Assembly: GCA_043743785.1 (NCBI GenBank)
Contig: JAYTVW010000044.1
Coordinates: 1 to 6,646, forward strand
Length of the DNA: 6,646 bases
Direction of reading: 5' to 3'
Source of the DNA: JAQTNA01 sp043743785
Lineage (GTDB): Bacteria > Pseudomonadota > Gammaproteobacteria > Burkholderiales > Rhodocyclaceae
Shown in pieces: positions 1 to 5,764 of this stretch. The position numbers and the translations under genes were made by a program. Below the pieces are notes generated by a model. The model saw nothing but the letters and a program-made list of their open reading frames with translations. It was not told the origin of the DNA and did not search any database. The number at the start of each line of letters is the position of its first letter. The first letter of the stretch is position 1.

Positions 1-390
1 TTCGAAGGCGGCCACCATGATGAACAGGGAAAAGATGAAGTAGCCGATGCAGGCGAAGGCCAGTTGCTTCGGGTCGGCCTTGGTGGGGTCGATGACGCCG
101 AACCAGCCCAGACCGATGGCCCAATGCATGGCGACGGCAATCCAGAACAGGCCATAGGCCCCCAGGACGATGGCGCCGAAGTAGTTGTTCTTCTTGAAGT
201 CGATGCTGGAGGCCCAGATCTGGGCGATGGAGCCGAGGAACAAGGCCCAGGGAATCAGGTAGGTGACGCCGTTGGTCCAATGCATCTTGGCCGAAGCGGC
301 GACGAAAGTGACCATGGACAGGCCGAACACGCCCAGTGCCGTCGGATCCGACATGACGATCTTGGTTTCAGTCACATTTTGTTGTTGCAT
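1..390 (-). CDS. Acetate uptake transporter, GPR1/FUN34/YaaH (SatP) family, 3' end cut by window edge
   Basis: The first 130 codons are visible and the frame is still open at base 1, so the C-terminus lies outside the window. This family carries acetate or succinate with protons across the inner membrane and forms hexameric channels. The visible protein has a short polar N-terminus, then D-P-T-A-L-G-V-F-G-L at residues 15-24, which matches the family's N-P-A-P-L-G-L signature except that the first Asn position is Asp. Four hydrophobic segments follow (about residues 18-36, 43-60, 69-91 and 109-129), as expected for the first four of six helices. The start is set by an AGGAGAG ribosome binding site at 396-402, five bases upstream. 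It lies 70 bp downstream of phaJ on the same strand and is probably co-transcribed. The family call is secure; acetate as substrate is inferred. Confidence 0.88.
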   Translation of the reverse strand, partial: MQQQNVTETKIVMSDPTALGVFGLSMVTFVAASAKMHWTNGVTYLIPWALFLGSIAQIWASSIDFKKNNYFGAIVLGAYGLFWIAVAMHWAIGLGWFGVIDPTKADPKQLAFACIGYFIFSLFIMVAAFE

Positions 391-427
391 CGTTACTCTC
401 CTATTAACGTTTGAAATCTTATTAGTC

Positions 428-443
428 GGGGCCTGGCGGCCCC
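428..443. repeat. Perfect 6-bp GGGGCC/GGCCCC hairpin between phaJ and the transporter
   Basis: GGGGCC (428-433) and GGCCCC (438-443) pair around a TGGC loop. The hairpin sits 18 bp after the phaJ stop, in the 70-bp gap before the transporter gene. No T-run follows on the minus strand, so it is not a convincing terminator. It may be an mRNA-stabilising or attenuating structure. Confidence 0.4.
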
Positions 444-460
444 GCTTTCCTACCCACTGC

Positions 461-874
461 TCAGGCGGCCGGCGCCATGACCGTGGCTTCGCCGGTAATG
501 ACCACCGTGTCGCCCACGGTGCACACGGTTTCCAGGATGACGCGGCGCTTTTCCGGCACCACGCTTTTCACGGTCACGGTGGCCTTCACCGTGTCGCCGG
601 GCCGTACCGGGGCGCGGAAGGACAGGGTCTGGCCCAGGTAGATGGTACCGGCGCCGGGCAGCTTGTTGGCCAGCACGGCGGAAATCAGGCCGGCGGAGAG
701 CATGCCGTGGGCGATGCGGCCGCCGAAGGGCGTGGTCTTGGCGTATTCCTCGTCCAGGTGGGCGGGATTGACGTCGGTGGACACGGCCGAAAACAGCACA
801 ATGTCCGTCTCCGTGATGGTCTTGGCAATGCTGGCACTGAGGCCGGGGGTGATCTGGTCGATGGTGTAGGCCAT
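461..874 (-). CDS. phaJ: (R)-specific enoyl-CoA hydratase, MaoC/PhaJ family
   Basis: This 137-residue single hot-dog-fold protein matches the length of PhaJ enzymes, which hydrate trans-2-enoyl-CoA to (R)-3-hydroxyacyl-CoA and so link beta-oxidation to polyhydroxyalkanoate synthesis. The hydratase-2 signature is clear: catalytic Asp34 and His39 in D-V-N-P-A-H, followed by F-G-G-R-I-A-H-G-M-L-S-A-G at residues 50-62. Ser60 corresponds to the third active-site position known from the Aeromonas enzyme. The start at 874 has an AAGGAAG ribosome binding site (879-885) four bases upstream, and the stop is TGA at 461-463. It follows ETF-QO by 145 bp and precedes the acetate transporter by 70 bp on the same strand. 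A general MaoC-like dehydratase with another acyl-CoA substrate is the alternative, because chain-length preference cannot be read from the sequence. Confidence 0.88.
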   Translation of the reverse strand: MAYTIDQITPGLSASIAKTITETDIVLFSAVSTDVNPAHLDEEYAKTTPFGGRIAHGMLSAGLISAVLANKLPGAGTIYLGQTLSFRAPVRPGDTVKATVTVKSVVPEKRRVILETVCTVGDTVVITGEATVMAPAA

Positions 875-905
875 TTTTCTTCCTTTGTCGATTGCGGTCA
901 GGCTG

Positions 906-1006
906 CTCTCCCCCCTTCAAGGGGGGAGTTGGAGGGGGGATGGGGCTGCCTTCAAATCCCAGAAAACCCCATCCCCACCCCTGCCCTCCCCTTGAAGGGG
1001 AGGGAG
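906..1006. repeat. Large GC-rich inverted repeat between ETF-QO and phaJ genes
   Basis: Two arms of about 39 bases (906-945 and 967-1006) are imperfect reverse complements around a loop of about 21 bases. Each arm carries its own palindrome. CCCCCCTT-C-AAGGGGGG at 908-926 gives an 8-bp stem, and CCCTCCCCTT-G-AAGGGGAGGG at 984-1004 gives a perfect 10-bp stem. The remainder of each arm is a G/C-rich tail reading ATGGGG or CCCCAT at the loop side. From memory, such CCCTTCAAGGG elements are dispersed intergenic repeats in betaproteobacterial genomes; this was not checked. On the minus strand it lies directly after the ETF-QO stop, where it could slow RNases or polymerase, but no T-run follows. 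Confidence 0.8.
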
Positions 1007-1019
1007 CGCATTTGCTCTG

Positions 1020-2654
1020 TTACATATTCGGATAGTTGGGCCCGCCGCTGCCTTCGGGGACGGTCCAGTTGATATTCTGGGTCGGATCCTTGATGTCGCA
1101 GGTCTTGCAGTGCACGCAGTTCTGGGCATTGATCTGCAGACGCGGATTGCTGCCGTCCGCTTCCCGCAGGATTTCATACACCCCCGCCGGGCAGTAGCGC
1201 GTCTCCGGCGCATCGTAGATCGCCAGGTTCACCCGGATGGGCACACTGGCATCCTTCAGCCGCAGGTGGCAGGGCTGGTGTTCCTCATGGTTGGTGGCAG
1301 AGAGAAACACGGAAGTCAGGCGGTCGAAGCTGATGACCCCGTCCGGCTTGGGATAGACGATGGGGGTGCACTGGGCCGCCGGCTTCAGGGCCGTGTGGTC
1401 CGCGTGATTCTTCAGGGTCCACGGCGCCTTGCCACGGAACAAATAGGTGTCGATGGCCGAGTAGGCGATGCCACCATAGAGGCCCCAGCGGAAGGACGGG
1501 CGGATGTTCCGGACCTGATGCAGTTCGTCATGCAGCCAACTCTTGTCGAACTTGTCCTGGTAGGCAACGGCTTCCTTGCTGGTCGATTCCACGGACAACA
1601 GTTCCCACAGGGCTTCCGCTGCCAGCATGGCCGACTTCATGGAGGTGTGGGTGCCCTTGACCTTGGGCACATTCAGCACGCCCGCCGTATCGCCCACCAG
1701 CAAGCCGCCGGGGAAAGTCAGCTTGGGCAGGGATTGGAGGCCGCCTTCGGAAATGGCCCGGGCGCCGTAGGAAATGCGCCGGGCGCCTTCCAGATACTGC
1801 TTGATTTCCGGGTGTTGCTTCCAGCGCTGGAACTCTTCGAAGGGCGATAGATGCGGATTGCTGTAGTCCAGGCCGACGACGAAGCCCACCACCATCTGGT
1901 TGTTTTCGAAGTGGTAAAGGAAGGAGCCGCCATACACGTCGCTGGTCACGGGCCAGCCCACGGTATGCATGGTCAGGCCGGGCTTGTGCTTGGCCGGGTC
2001 GATTTCCCACAGCTCCTTGATGCCGATGCCGTAAGTCTGGGGATCGGCGCCGTCCCGTAGCTTGTAACGTTCAAACAACTGCTTGGTCAGGGAGCCACGG
2101 CAGCCTTCTGAAAACACCGTCTGGCGCGCCAGCAACTCCATGCCCTGCTGATAATTCGGGCCGGGCTGGCCGTCCTTGCCCAGGCCCATGTCGCCGGTGG
2201 CCACGCCGCGCACGGCGCCGGACTCGTCATACAGAATTTCCGCTGCGGCGAAACCCGGGTAGATTTCCACCCCCAAGCTTTCCGCCTGCTCCGCCAGCCA
2301 ACGGCAGAAGTTGCCCAGGCTGATGACGTAGTTGCCGTGGTTGTTCATTTGCGGCGGCGTGGGCAGGCGAATGGCCCGGCCTTCCGTCAGAAACAGAAAG
2401 CGGTCTTCCACCACCGGCGTATGCAGCGGCGCGCCGCGCTCCTGCCAGTCCGGGAAGAGTTCCGCCAGGGCGCGAGGCTCCAGCACCGCGCCGGAAAGAA
2501 TATGGGAACCGATCTCGGCGCCCTTCTCCAGCACGCACACGTTGATTTCCTGGCCGGCTGCCGCCGCCAGTTGCTTCAGACGGATGGCGGCGGTCAGGCC
2601 TGAAGGCCCACCTCCCACTACCACCACGTCGTATTCCATGGATTCCCGACTCAT
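1020..2654 (-). CDS. Electron transfer flavoprotein:ubiquinone oxidoreductase (ETF-QO)
   Basis: This 544-residue membrane-associated flavoprotein and iron-sulfur enzyme takes electrons from reduced ETF, loaded by acyl-CoA and other dehydrogenases, and passes them to ubiquinone. The N-terminus has an FAD Rossmann motif, G-G-G-P-S-G-L at residues 14-20, with the acidic strand end V-L-E-K at 41-44. A second FAD-contact block, G-G-L-L-V-G-D-T-A-G, lies at 316-325. The C-terminal 4Fe-4S ligands are Cys488, Cys513, Cys516 and Cys519; their 25-3-3 spacing is that of the human enzyme. The length is typical for a bacterial member, so it appears intact. The start at 2654 has AGGAG (2661-2665) six bases upstream; the internal Met at residue 6 is a weaker choice. 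It lies downstream of an acyl-CoA synthetase, with an intrinsic terminator between them. Confidence 0.97.
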   Translation of the reverse strand: MSRESMEYDVVVVGGGPSGLTAAIRLKQLAAAAGQEINVCVLEKGAEIGSHILSGAVLEPRALAELFPDWQERGAPLHTPVVEDRFLFLTEGRAIRLPTPPQMNNHGNYVISLGNFCRWLAEQAESLGVEIYPGFAAAEILYDESGAVRGVATGDMGLGKDGQPGPNYQQGMELLARQTVFSEGCRGSLTKQLFERYKLRDGADPQTYGIGIKELWEIDPAKHKPGLTMHTVGWPVTSDVYGGSFLYHFENNQMVVGFVVGLDYSNPHLSPFEEFQRWKQHPEIKQYLEGARRISYGARAISEGGLQSLPKLTFPGGLLVGDTAGVLNVPKVKGTHTSMKSAMLAAEALWELLSVESTSKEAVAYQDKFDKSWLHDELHQVRNIRPSFRWGLYGGIAYSAIDTYLFRGKAPWTLKNHADHTALKPAAQCTPIVYPKPDGVISFDRLTSVFLSATNHEEHQPCHLRLKDASVPIRVNLAIYDAPETRYCPAGVYEILREADGSNPRLQINAQNCVHCKTCDIKDPTQNINWTVPEGSGGPNYPNM

Positions 2655-2694
2655 GCCTGTCTCCTAATTATTTTTGTGGTCTGCAGTCCCGGCG

Positions 2695-2735
2695 AAAAAA
2701 GAGCCCCACCCAAATTTCCGAAGAAGCGGGTGGGG
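2695..2735 (-). terminator. Rho-independent terminator downstream of the acyl-CoA synthetase gene
   Basis: On the minus strand, CCCCACCC (2735-2728) pairs perfectly with GGGTGGGG (2711-2704) across a 16-base loop. CTC and then six consecutive T (2700-2695) follow. It starts 14 bp after the synthetase stop codon. Only about 40 bp separate the T-run from the ETF-QO start, which leaves little room for a separate promoter. Partial read-through is therefore plausible. Confidence 0.85.
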
Positions 2736-2749
2736 ACCGAGGAGAGAGA

Positions 2750-4387
2750 CTAATCGATGGCCGAGGCGGACTTGCTCTGGGCACGCAGGACGAATTTCTG
2801 GATCTTGCCGGTGGAGGTCTTGGGCAGGGCGCCGAAGACCACTTGCTTGGGCACCTTGAAACGGGCCAGGTGGGCACGGCAATGCTCAATGATCTCGGCT
2901 TCGGTGACGGTCACGCCGTCCTTCAGCTCGATGTAGGCACAGGGCACTTCACCCCACTTGTCGTCCGGACGGGCCACCACGGCCACGGCGATCACCGAGG
3001 GATGGCGATAGATGGCATCTTCCACTTCCAAGGAGGAGATGTTTTCGCCGCCGGAGATGATGATGTCCTTGGAACGATCCTTGATCTTGATGTAGCCGTC
3101 GGAATGCACCACCGCCAGATCGCCGGTGTGGAACCAGTCGCCGGCAAAGGCTTCCTCGGAGGCCTTCGGGTTCTTCAGGTAGCCCTTCATGACCAGGTTG
3201 CCGCGGAACATGATTTCACCCATGGTTTCGCCGTCCCACGGCACTTCTTCCATGGTGTTCGGGTCCATCACCTTGATGGCTTCCTGCATGTGGTAGCGCA
3301 CACCCTGGCGACCGTTGCGCTCGGCGCGCATGGCGATGGGCAGGCGGTTCCATTCCACGTGCTTGGCACACACGGAAGCCGGGCCATAGGTCTCGGTCAG
3401 ACCATACACATGGGTGATATCCACGCCCAGGTTTTCCATGCCTTCGATGATGGCGGCGGGAGGCGCGGCACCGGCGATGAGGGCGTACACCTTCTGGTCG
3501 ATGCCAGCGCGCATTTCTTCCGGCGCGTTGATGAGCATGCCATGCACGATGGGGGCGGCGCAGTAATGGGTGACGCCGTTGGCCTTGATGGAACCCAGGA
3601 TGGCGGCGGCGGTGATCTGGCGCAGGCACACATTGGTACCGGCGTTGGCGGCCATGGTCCAGGGGAAGCACCAGCCGTTGCAGTGGAACATGGGCAGGGT
3701 CCACAAATACACGGAGTGCTGCGGCATGCCCCAGGAAATGATGTTGGAGGCGGCGTTCAGGTAGGCGCCACGGTGGTGATACACCACACCCTTGGGATTA
3801 CCCGTGGTGCCGGAGGTGTAGTTGAGGGCGATGGCGTTCCACTCGTCCGTCGGCAGGGTCCAGGGGAACTTGGGATCACCTTCCTTGAGGAAATCCTCGT
3901 ACTCCACGGTACCCAGCATTTCGCCGCCGGTGTAGGTGGCATCCGCCACGTCGATGACCAGAGGCGCCTTGCCGCTGATCATTTTCAGGGCCTTGCCGAC
4001 GATGCCGGAGAACTCCGGATCGGTGATCAGCACCTTGGCTTCACCGTGGTCCAGCATGAAAGCGATGGCTTCCGGGTCCAGGCGGGTGTTCAGGGTATTC
4101 AGCACGGCGCCGGTGGCGGGAATGCCGAAGTGGCACTCGAACATGGCCGGCACGTTGGGCAGCATCACCGCCACGGTGTCGCCGAAGCCGATGCCATGGC
4201 GCTTCAGGGCCGACGCCAGGCGGCGGCTGCGCTCGAAGGTCTGGCCCCAGGTGTATTGCAGATCACCGTGAATGACCGAGATACGCTTCGGGTAAATGAA
4301 AGCGGTGCGCTCGAGGAAACTCAGGGGCGACAGGGGTACGTAGTTGGCGCCGTTCTTGTCCAGACCAGAACTATAGGGATTCGTCAT
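2750..4387 (-). CDS. Acyl-CoA synthetase (AMP-forming fatty acid:CoA ligase)
   Basis: This 545-residue ANL-superfamily adenylate-forming enzyme activates a carboxylic acid with ATP to an acyl-adenylate and transfers it to CoA. The core motifs are intact: phosphate loop Y-T-S-G-T-T-G-N-P-K-G (190-200), Y-G-L-T-E-T-Y-G-P (328-336), W-F-H-T-G-D (418-423), the hinge segment K-D-R-S-K-D (436-441) followed by G-G-E-N-I-S-S (446-452), and the C-terminal catalytic Lys528 in S-T-G-K-I-Q. The overall style resembles the roughly 540-residue medium-chain or methylmercaptopropionate-type ligases more than classical FadD, but the substrate cannot be assigned. I chose the start at 4387 because GGAGGAG (4394-4400) sits six bases upstream. 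The ATG at 4393 abuts that site, and a frame extension to 4435 has no ribosome binding site. It is first in the minus-strand block; I saw no clear promoter. Confidence 0.95.
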   Translation of the reverse strand: MTNPYSSGLDKNGANYVPLSPLSFLERTAFIYPKRISVIHGDLQYTWGQTFERSRRLASALKRHGIGFGDTVAVMLPNVPAMFECHFGIPATGAVLNTLNTRLDPEAIAFMLDHGEAKVLITDPEFSGIVGKALKMISGKAPLVIDVADATYTGGEMLGTVEYEDFLKEGDPKFPWTLPTDEWNAIALNYTSGTTGNPKGVVYHHRGAYLNAASNIISWGMPQHSVYLWTLPMFHCNGWCFPWTMAANAGTNVCLRQITAAAILGSIKANGVTHYCAAPIVHGMLINAPEEMRAGIDQKVYALIAGAAPPAAIIEGMENLGVDITHVYGLTETYGPASVCAKHVEWNRLPIAMRAERNGRQGVRYHMQEAIKVMDPNTMEEVPWDGETMGEIMFRGNLVMKGYLKNPKASEEAFAGDWFHTGDLAVVHSDGYIKIKDRSKDIIISGGENISSLEVEDAIYRHPSVIAVAVVARPDDKWGEVPCAYIELKDGVTVTEAEIIEHCRAHLARFKVPKQVVFGALPKTSTGKIQKFVLRAQSKSASAID

Positions 4388-4616
4388 GTGCATCTCCTCC
4401 GGAATTGAATAATGGTTGAAAGGGACCGGCGCCATCGTCCTCGGGCACCACTTCTTGTTTTCGTCCCGGACCGCATCATGGCAAGGGAAGTTTTAGCAAA
4501 TATGCGCGGAATGTAACGAATGATTGCATGTGCCGCGCCGCCCCCCGGGTGGGCGGGAACCTGCGAGAAAGACCTCGCCGCAAAGGTGCGAAGCGCTAGG
4601 GAGGGAAGGCTTCATC

Positions 4617-4667
4617 TGCCCACCGTGCCGGCAAAGCGTGGGCACGCTACGCTTTGCCCACCCTACG
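4617..4667. repeat. GGGTGGGCAAAGCG-type intergenic hairpin repeat
   Basis: GGCAAAGCGT (4630-4639) pairs perfectly with ACGCTTTGCC (4649-4658). An alternative, mutually exclusive stem pairs GTGGGCA (4638-4644) with either TGCCCAC (4655-4661) or the upstream TGCCCAC (4617-4623). On the minus strand it reads GTAGGGTGGGCAAAGCG, which I recall as a widespread intergenic repeat often mistranslated as V-G-W-A-K-R-S-V-P-T. Copy number in this genome is unknown. Confidence 0.6.
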
Positions 4668-4935
4668 AACTCGCGATAGCGACCGCCGAGACATCTCCGA
4701 ACGCCCATCGCCAGCAAACTGGCGCCGACAGGGCAGCGTGGTCCCCGCTTCCAGGCACTTTCCCGGCGACGAAAGCCGCCACCTGCCGACGTGCCCCTGC
4801 AGCATGGGGCCGGCCATTCCTATGACTTAGGTATGGGACGCTTGCATGCCGTGAGGGACGCAGGGTATAAGGGTGGGCCGTGAAGGGTTTCGTCGAAGGG
4901 CATGGAGCCTGTCGACCAGGAACGAACCCATGGCG

Positions 4936-4980
4936 AAAAGCTGAGGCCCGCCTCCAATGGCTGACCCCAGCTTTTTGTTT
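4936..4980 (+). terminator. Terminator-like hairpin with T-rich tail
   Basis: AAAAGCTG (4936-4943) pairs with CAGCTTTT (4968-4975). A T-rich tail (TTTTT-G-TTT, 4972-4980) continues from the right arm. The loop is 24 bases and can hold an inner GCTG/CAGC-type fold. No plus-strand gene is visible upstream, so it may be a remnant of a lost gene or mobile element. The right arm also overlaps a degenerate CTGACCCC copy. Confidence 0.35.
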
Positions 4981-5068
4981 CTGCAGAAAGTTCGAGTCTG
5001 CCCCCAGTTTCCGCTGGAGTCTGACCCCAATTTCAGTGCCCCCAATTTCAGACCGTTTTAATTCGAGG
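4959..5068. repeat. Left array of degenerate GAGTCTGACCCC motifs
   Basis: Related motifs occur in one orientation: GGCTGACCCCAG (4959-4970), TTCGAGTCTGCCCCCAG (4991-5007), GGAGTCTGACCCCAATTTCAG (5016-5036), a 5'-truncated CCCCCAATTTCAG (5040-5052), and a terminal AATTCGAGG fragment (5060-5068) that supplies the ribosome binding site of the next gene. They are the reverse complement of the TTGGGGTCAGACTCG units at 5545-5600, so the small gene is enclosed by inverted arrays. I associate this motif with sequences around REP-associated tyrosine transposases, but no such gene lies in the window. Confidence 0.65.
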
Positions 5069-5077
5069 CAAGCATTC

Positions 5078-5380
5078 ATGAAATTTATATATGCCATCAT
5101 CTTTGGCTTGAGCATTATTTCAACATCTGCTCATGCTGAGTGCGCAGCTGACATAATTGGCACGGTCTATTGTTCAAAATACCCTTCTGGTGGCGCTGAG
5201 CCAAACATAATCCGCGCAGTAGTATGCGGAAAAGGTCAGTGCAAAAAGGACATAATTGGTACCGTTCACTGCTCGAGGGTGCTTGGTGGGGGGGCTGGGG
5301 TTGACATAATTGGCACGGTTCGTTGCACAGGCGGGTGCGAACCGGCAACCCAAGATATGTGTGAGCCAGGCAGACAATAG
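5078..5380 (+). CDS. Small secreted cysteine-rich repeat protein, hypothetical
   Basis: The predicted 100-residue protein has no function I recognise. Residues 1-20 form a clear Sec signal peptide: Lys2, a hydrophobic core, then S-A-H-A with cleavage expected before Glu21. The mature part of about 80 residues contains four related units centred on I-I-G-T-V-x-C, at residues 26-32, 44-50 (degenerate, I-I-R-A-V-V-C), 59-65 and 77-83. These are separated by Gly- and Pro-containing linkers such as G-G-G-A. There are eight mature cysteines: 22, 32, 50, 55, 65, 83, 87 and 95. Export plus paired cysteines suggests a disulfide-stabilised periplasmic or secreted protein. The start at 5078 is chosen for the signal peptide and an upstream GAGG (5065-5068). 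Base composition is visibly more A/T-rich than the metabolic genes. From memory it resembles small proteobacterial hypotheticals with repeated G-x-V-x-C and G-G-G-A motifs; this was not verified. Confidence 0.72.
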   Translation: MKFIYAIIFGLSIISTSAHAECAADIIGTVYCSKYPSGGAEPNIIRAVVCGKGQCKKDIIGTVHCSRVLGGGAGVDIIGTVRCTGGCEPATQDMCEPGRQ

Positions 5381-5411
5381 CTGCTGTAGCAACTACATCA
5401 GAGCCAACAAT

Positions 5412-5432
5412 AAAATGCCCCGTGGGCGTTTT
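5412..5432 (+). terminator. Possible terminator after the small secreted protein gene
   Basis: AAAATGCCC (5412-5420) pairs with GGGCGTTTT (5424-5432) around a CGT loop, a 9-bp stem with one T-G wobble. The T-run is only four bases and lies within the stem, so this is a weak, possibly bidirectional terminator. It begins 32 bp after the stop codon of the gene at 5078-5380. Confidence 0.5.
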
Positions 5433-5492
5433 AGTCGCTGGTGTGACTTTCACGGTAAGCCGGCGGACTGAAACCGCTCCACAGACGTGACA

Positions 5493-5522
5493 AGGGCCGG
5501 GACACCCACAGTGACCGGCCCT
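5493..5522. repeat. Perfect 8-bp hairpin, AGGGCCGG/CCGGCCCT
   Basis: AGGGCCGG (5493-5500) and CCGGCCCT (5515-5522) pair across a 14-base loop. TGA (5488-5490) and TCA (5525-5527) extend the stem beyond a two-base mismatch. It lies between the small secreted protein gene and the right-hand 28-bp repeats. No T-run follows; its role is unknown. Confidence 0.5.
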
Positions 5523-5544
5523 CGTCATTTCAATTCCCGCACCT

Positions 5545-5600
5545 CAAATATTGGGGTCAGACTCGAATTACCCAAATATTGGGGTCAGACTCGAATTACC
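5545..5600. repeat. Two exact tandem 28-bp units carrying TTGGGGTCAGACTCG
   Basis: The unit begins CAAATATTGGGG, continues TCAGACTCGAATTACC, and occurs at 5545-5572 and again, identically, at 5573-5600. A degenerate third copy is suggested by GGGGGTCAGGTCTAGAGTCG at 5635-5654. The core is the reverse complement of the GAGTCTGACCCC motifs at 4991-5036 on the other side of the small secreted protein gene. The exact identity indicates a recent duplication or ongoing homogenisation. Confidence 0.92.
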
Positions 5601-5680
5601 AATTCCCTGCGGCTGAGAAAACGGTGACGAGGCTGGGGGTCAGGTCTAGAGTCGTAGCATTTGGCACAGGCTTTAGTGAC

Positions 5681-5705
5681 AATCCCCCGGCAGAGCCGGG
5701 GGATT
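5681..5705. repeat. Perfect 11-bp-stem hairpin (AATCCCCCGGC/GCCGGGGGATT)
   Basis: AATCCCCCGGC (5681-5691) pairs perfectly with GCCGGGGGATT (5695-5705) around a three-base AGA loop. It has no T-run on either side, so it is more like a REP or IS-end type hairpin than a terminator. It lies 80 bp beyond the TTGGGGTCAGACTCG tandem repeats and could belong to the same mobile-element family. Confidence 0.75.
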
Positions 5706-5740
5706 ACCTCAATGATTCAGTGAATATTGCCACTGGTTTT

Positions 5741-5764
5741 CTCTGCGCCTCTGCGCCTCTGCGG
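5741..5764. repeat. Three tandem 8-bp units CTCTGCG(C/G)
   Basis: CTCTGCGC (5741-5748), CTCTGCGC (5749-5756) and CTCTGCGG (5757-5764) are head-to-tail. This short tandem repeat is a likely slippage product in non-coding DNA. Confidence 0.7.

Larger units (their letters stand above)
4388..5077. other. Non-coding, repeat-bearing interval of about 690 bp
   Basis: I find no convincing gene here. The short open frames lack recognisable domains and ribosome binding sites, and several run through repeats. The interval holds the upstream region of the acyl-CoA synthetase, a GGCAAAGCGT hairpin cluster (4617-4667), a terminator-like hairpin (4936-4980) and the left array of GAGTCTGACCCC motifs (about 4959-5068). 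About 4670-4930 shows nothing I can name. A weak sigma70-like pair on the plus strand (TTGCAT at 4842, TATAAG at 4866, 18-bp spacer) is not strong enough to call. Confidence 0.5.

Noticed and set aside
2843..4408. Long plus-strand open frame of 521 codons
   Set aside because: It lies antisense to the acyl-CoA synthetase. Its Gly, His and Val-rich translation is the usual shadow of a GC-rich gene, while the minus strand carries all ANL motifs in order.
4388..4435. N-terminal extension of the acyl-CoA synthetase to an ATG at 4435
   Set aside because: The strong GGAGGAG site at 4394-4400 is correctly spaced only for the ATG at 4387; the extension has no ribosome binding site.
4520..4825. Plus-strand frame of 101 codons
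   Set aside because: It crosses the GGCAAAGCGT hairpin repeat and shows no domain or ribosome binding site; it is likely spurious.
4842..4871. Sigma70 promoter (TTGCAT, 18 bp, TATAAG) for the small secreted-protein gene
   Set aside because: The -35 box matches only three consensus bases, the leader would exceed 200 bases, and a terminator-like hairpin lies between it and the gene.
5115..5528. Minus-strand frame of 137 codons with repeated C-Q-L-C words
   Set aside because: Its repeats are only the reverse reading of the small secreted-protein repeats. It has no signal peptide or ribosome binding site, and it runs through the terminator-like hairpins.
4959..5600. Integron gene cassette with attC site
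   Set aside because: I looked for attC core sites (GTTRRRY and RYYYAAC) at the ends of the small-gene cassette and did not find a convincing pair.
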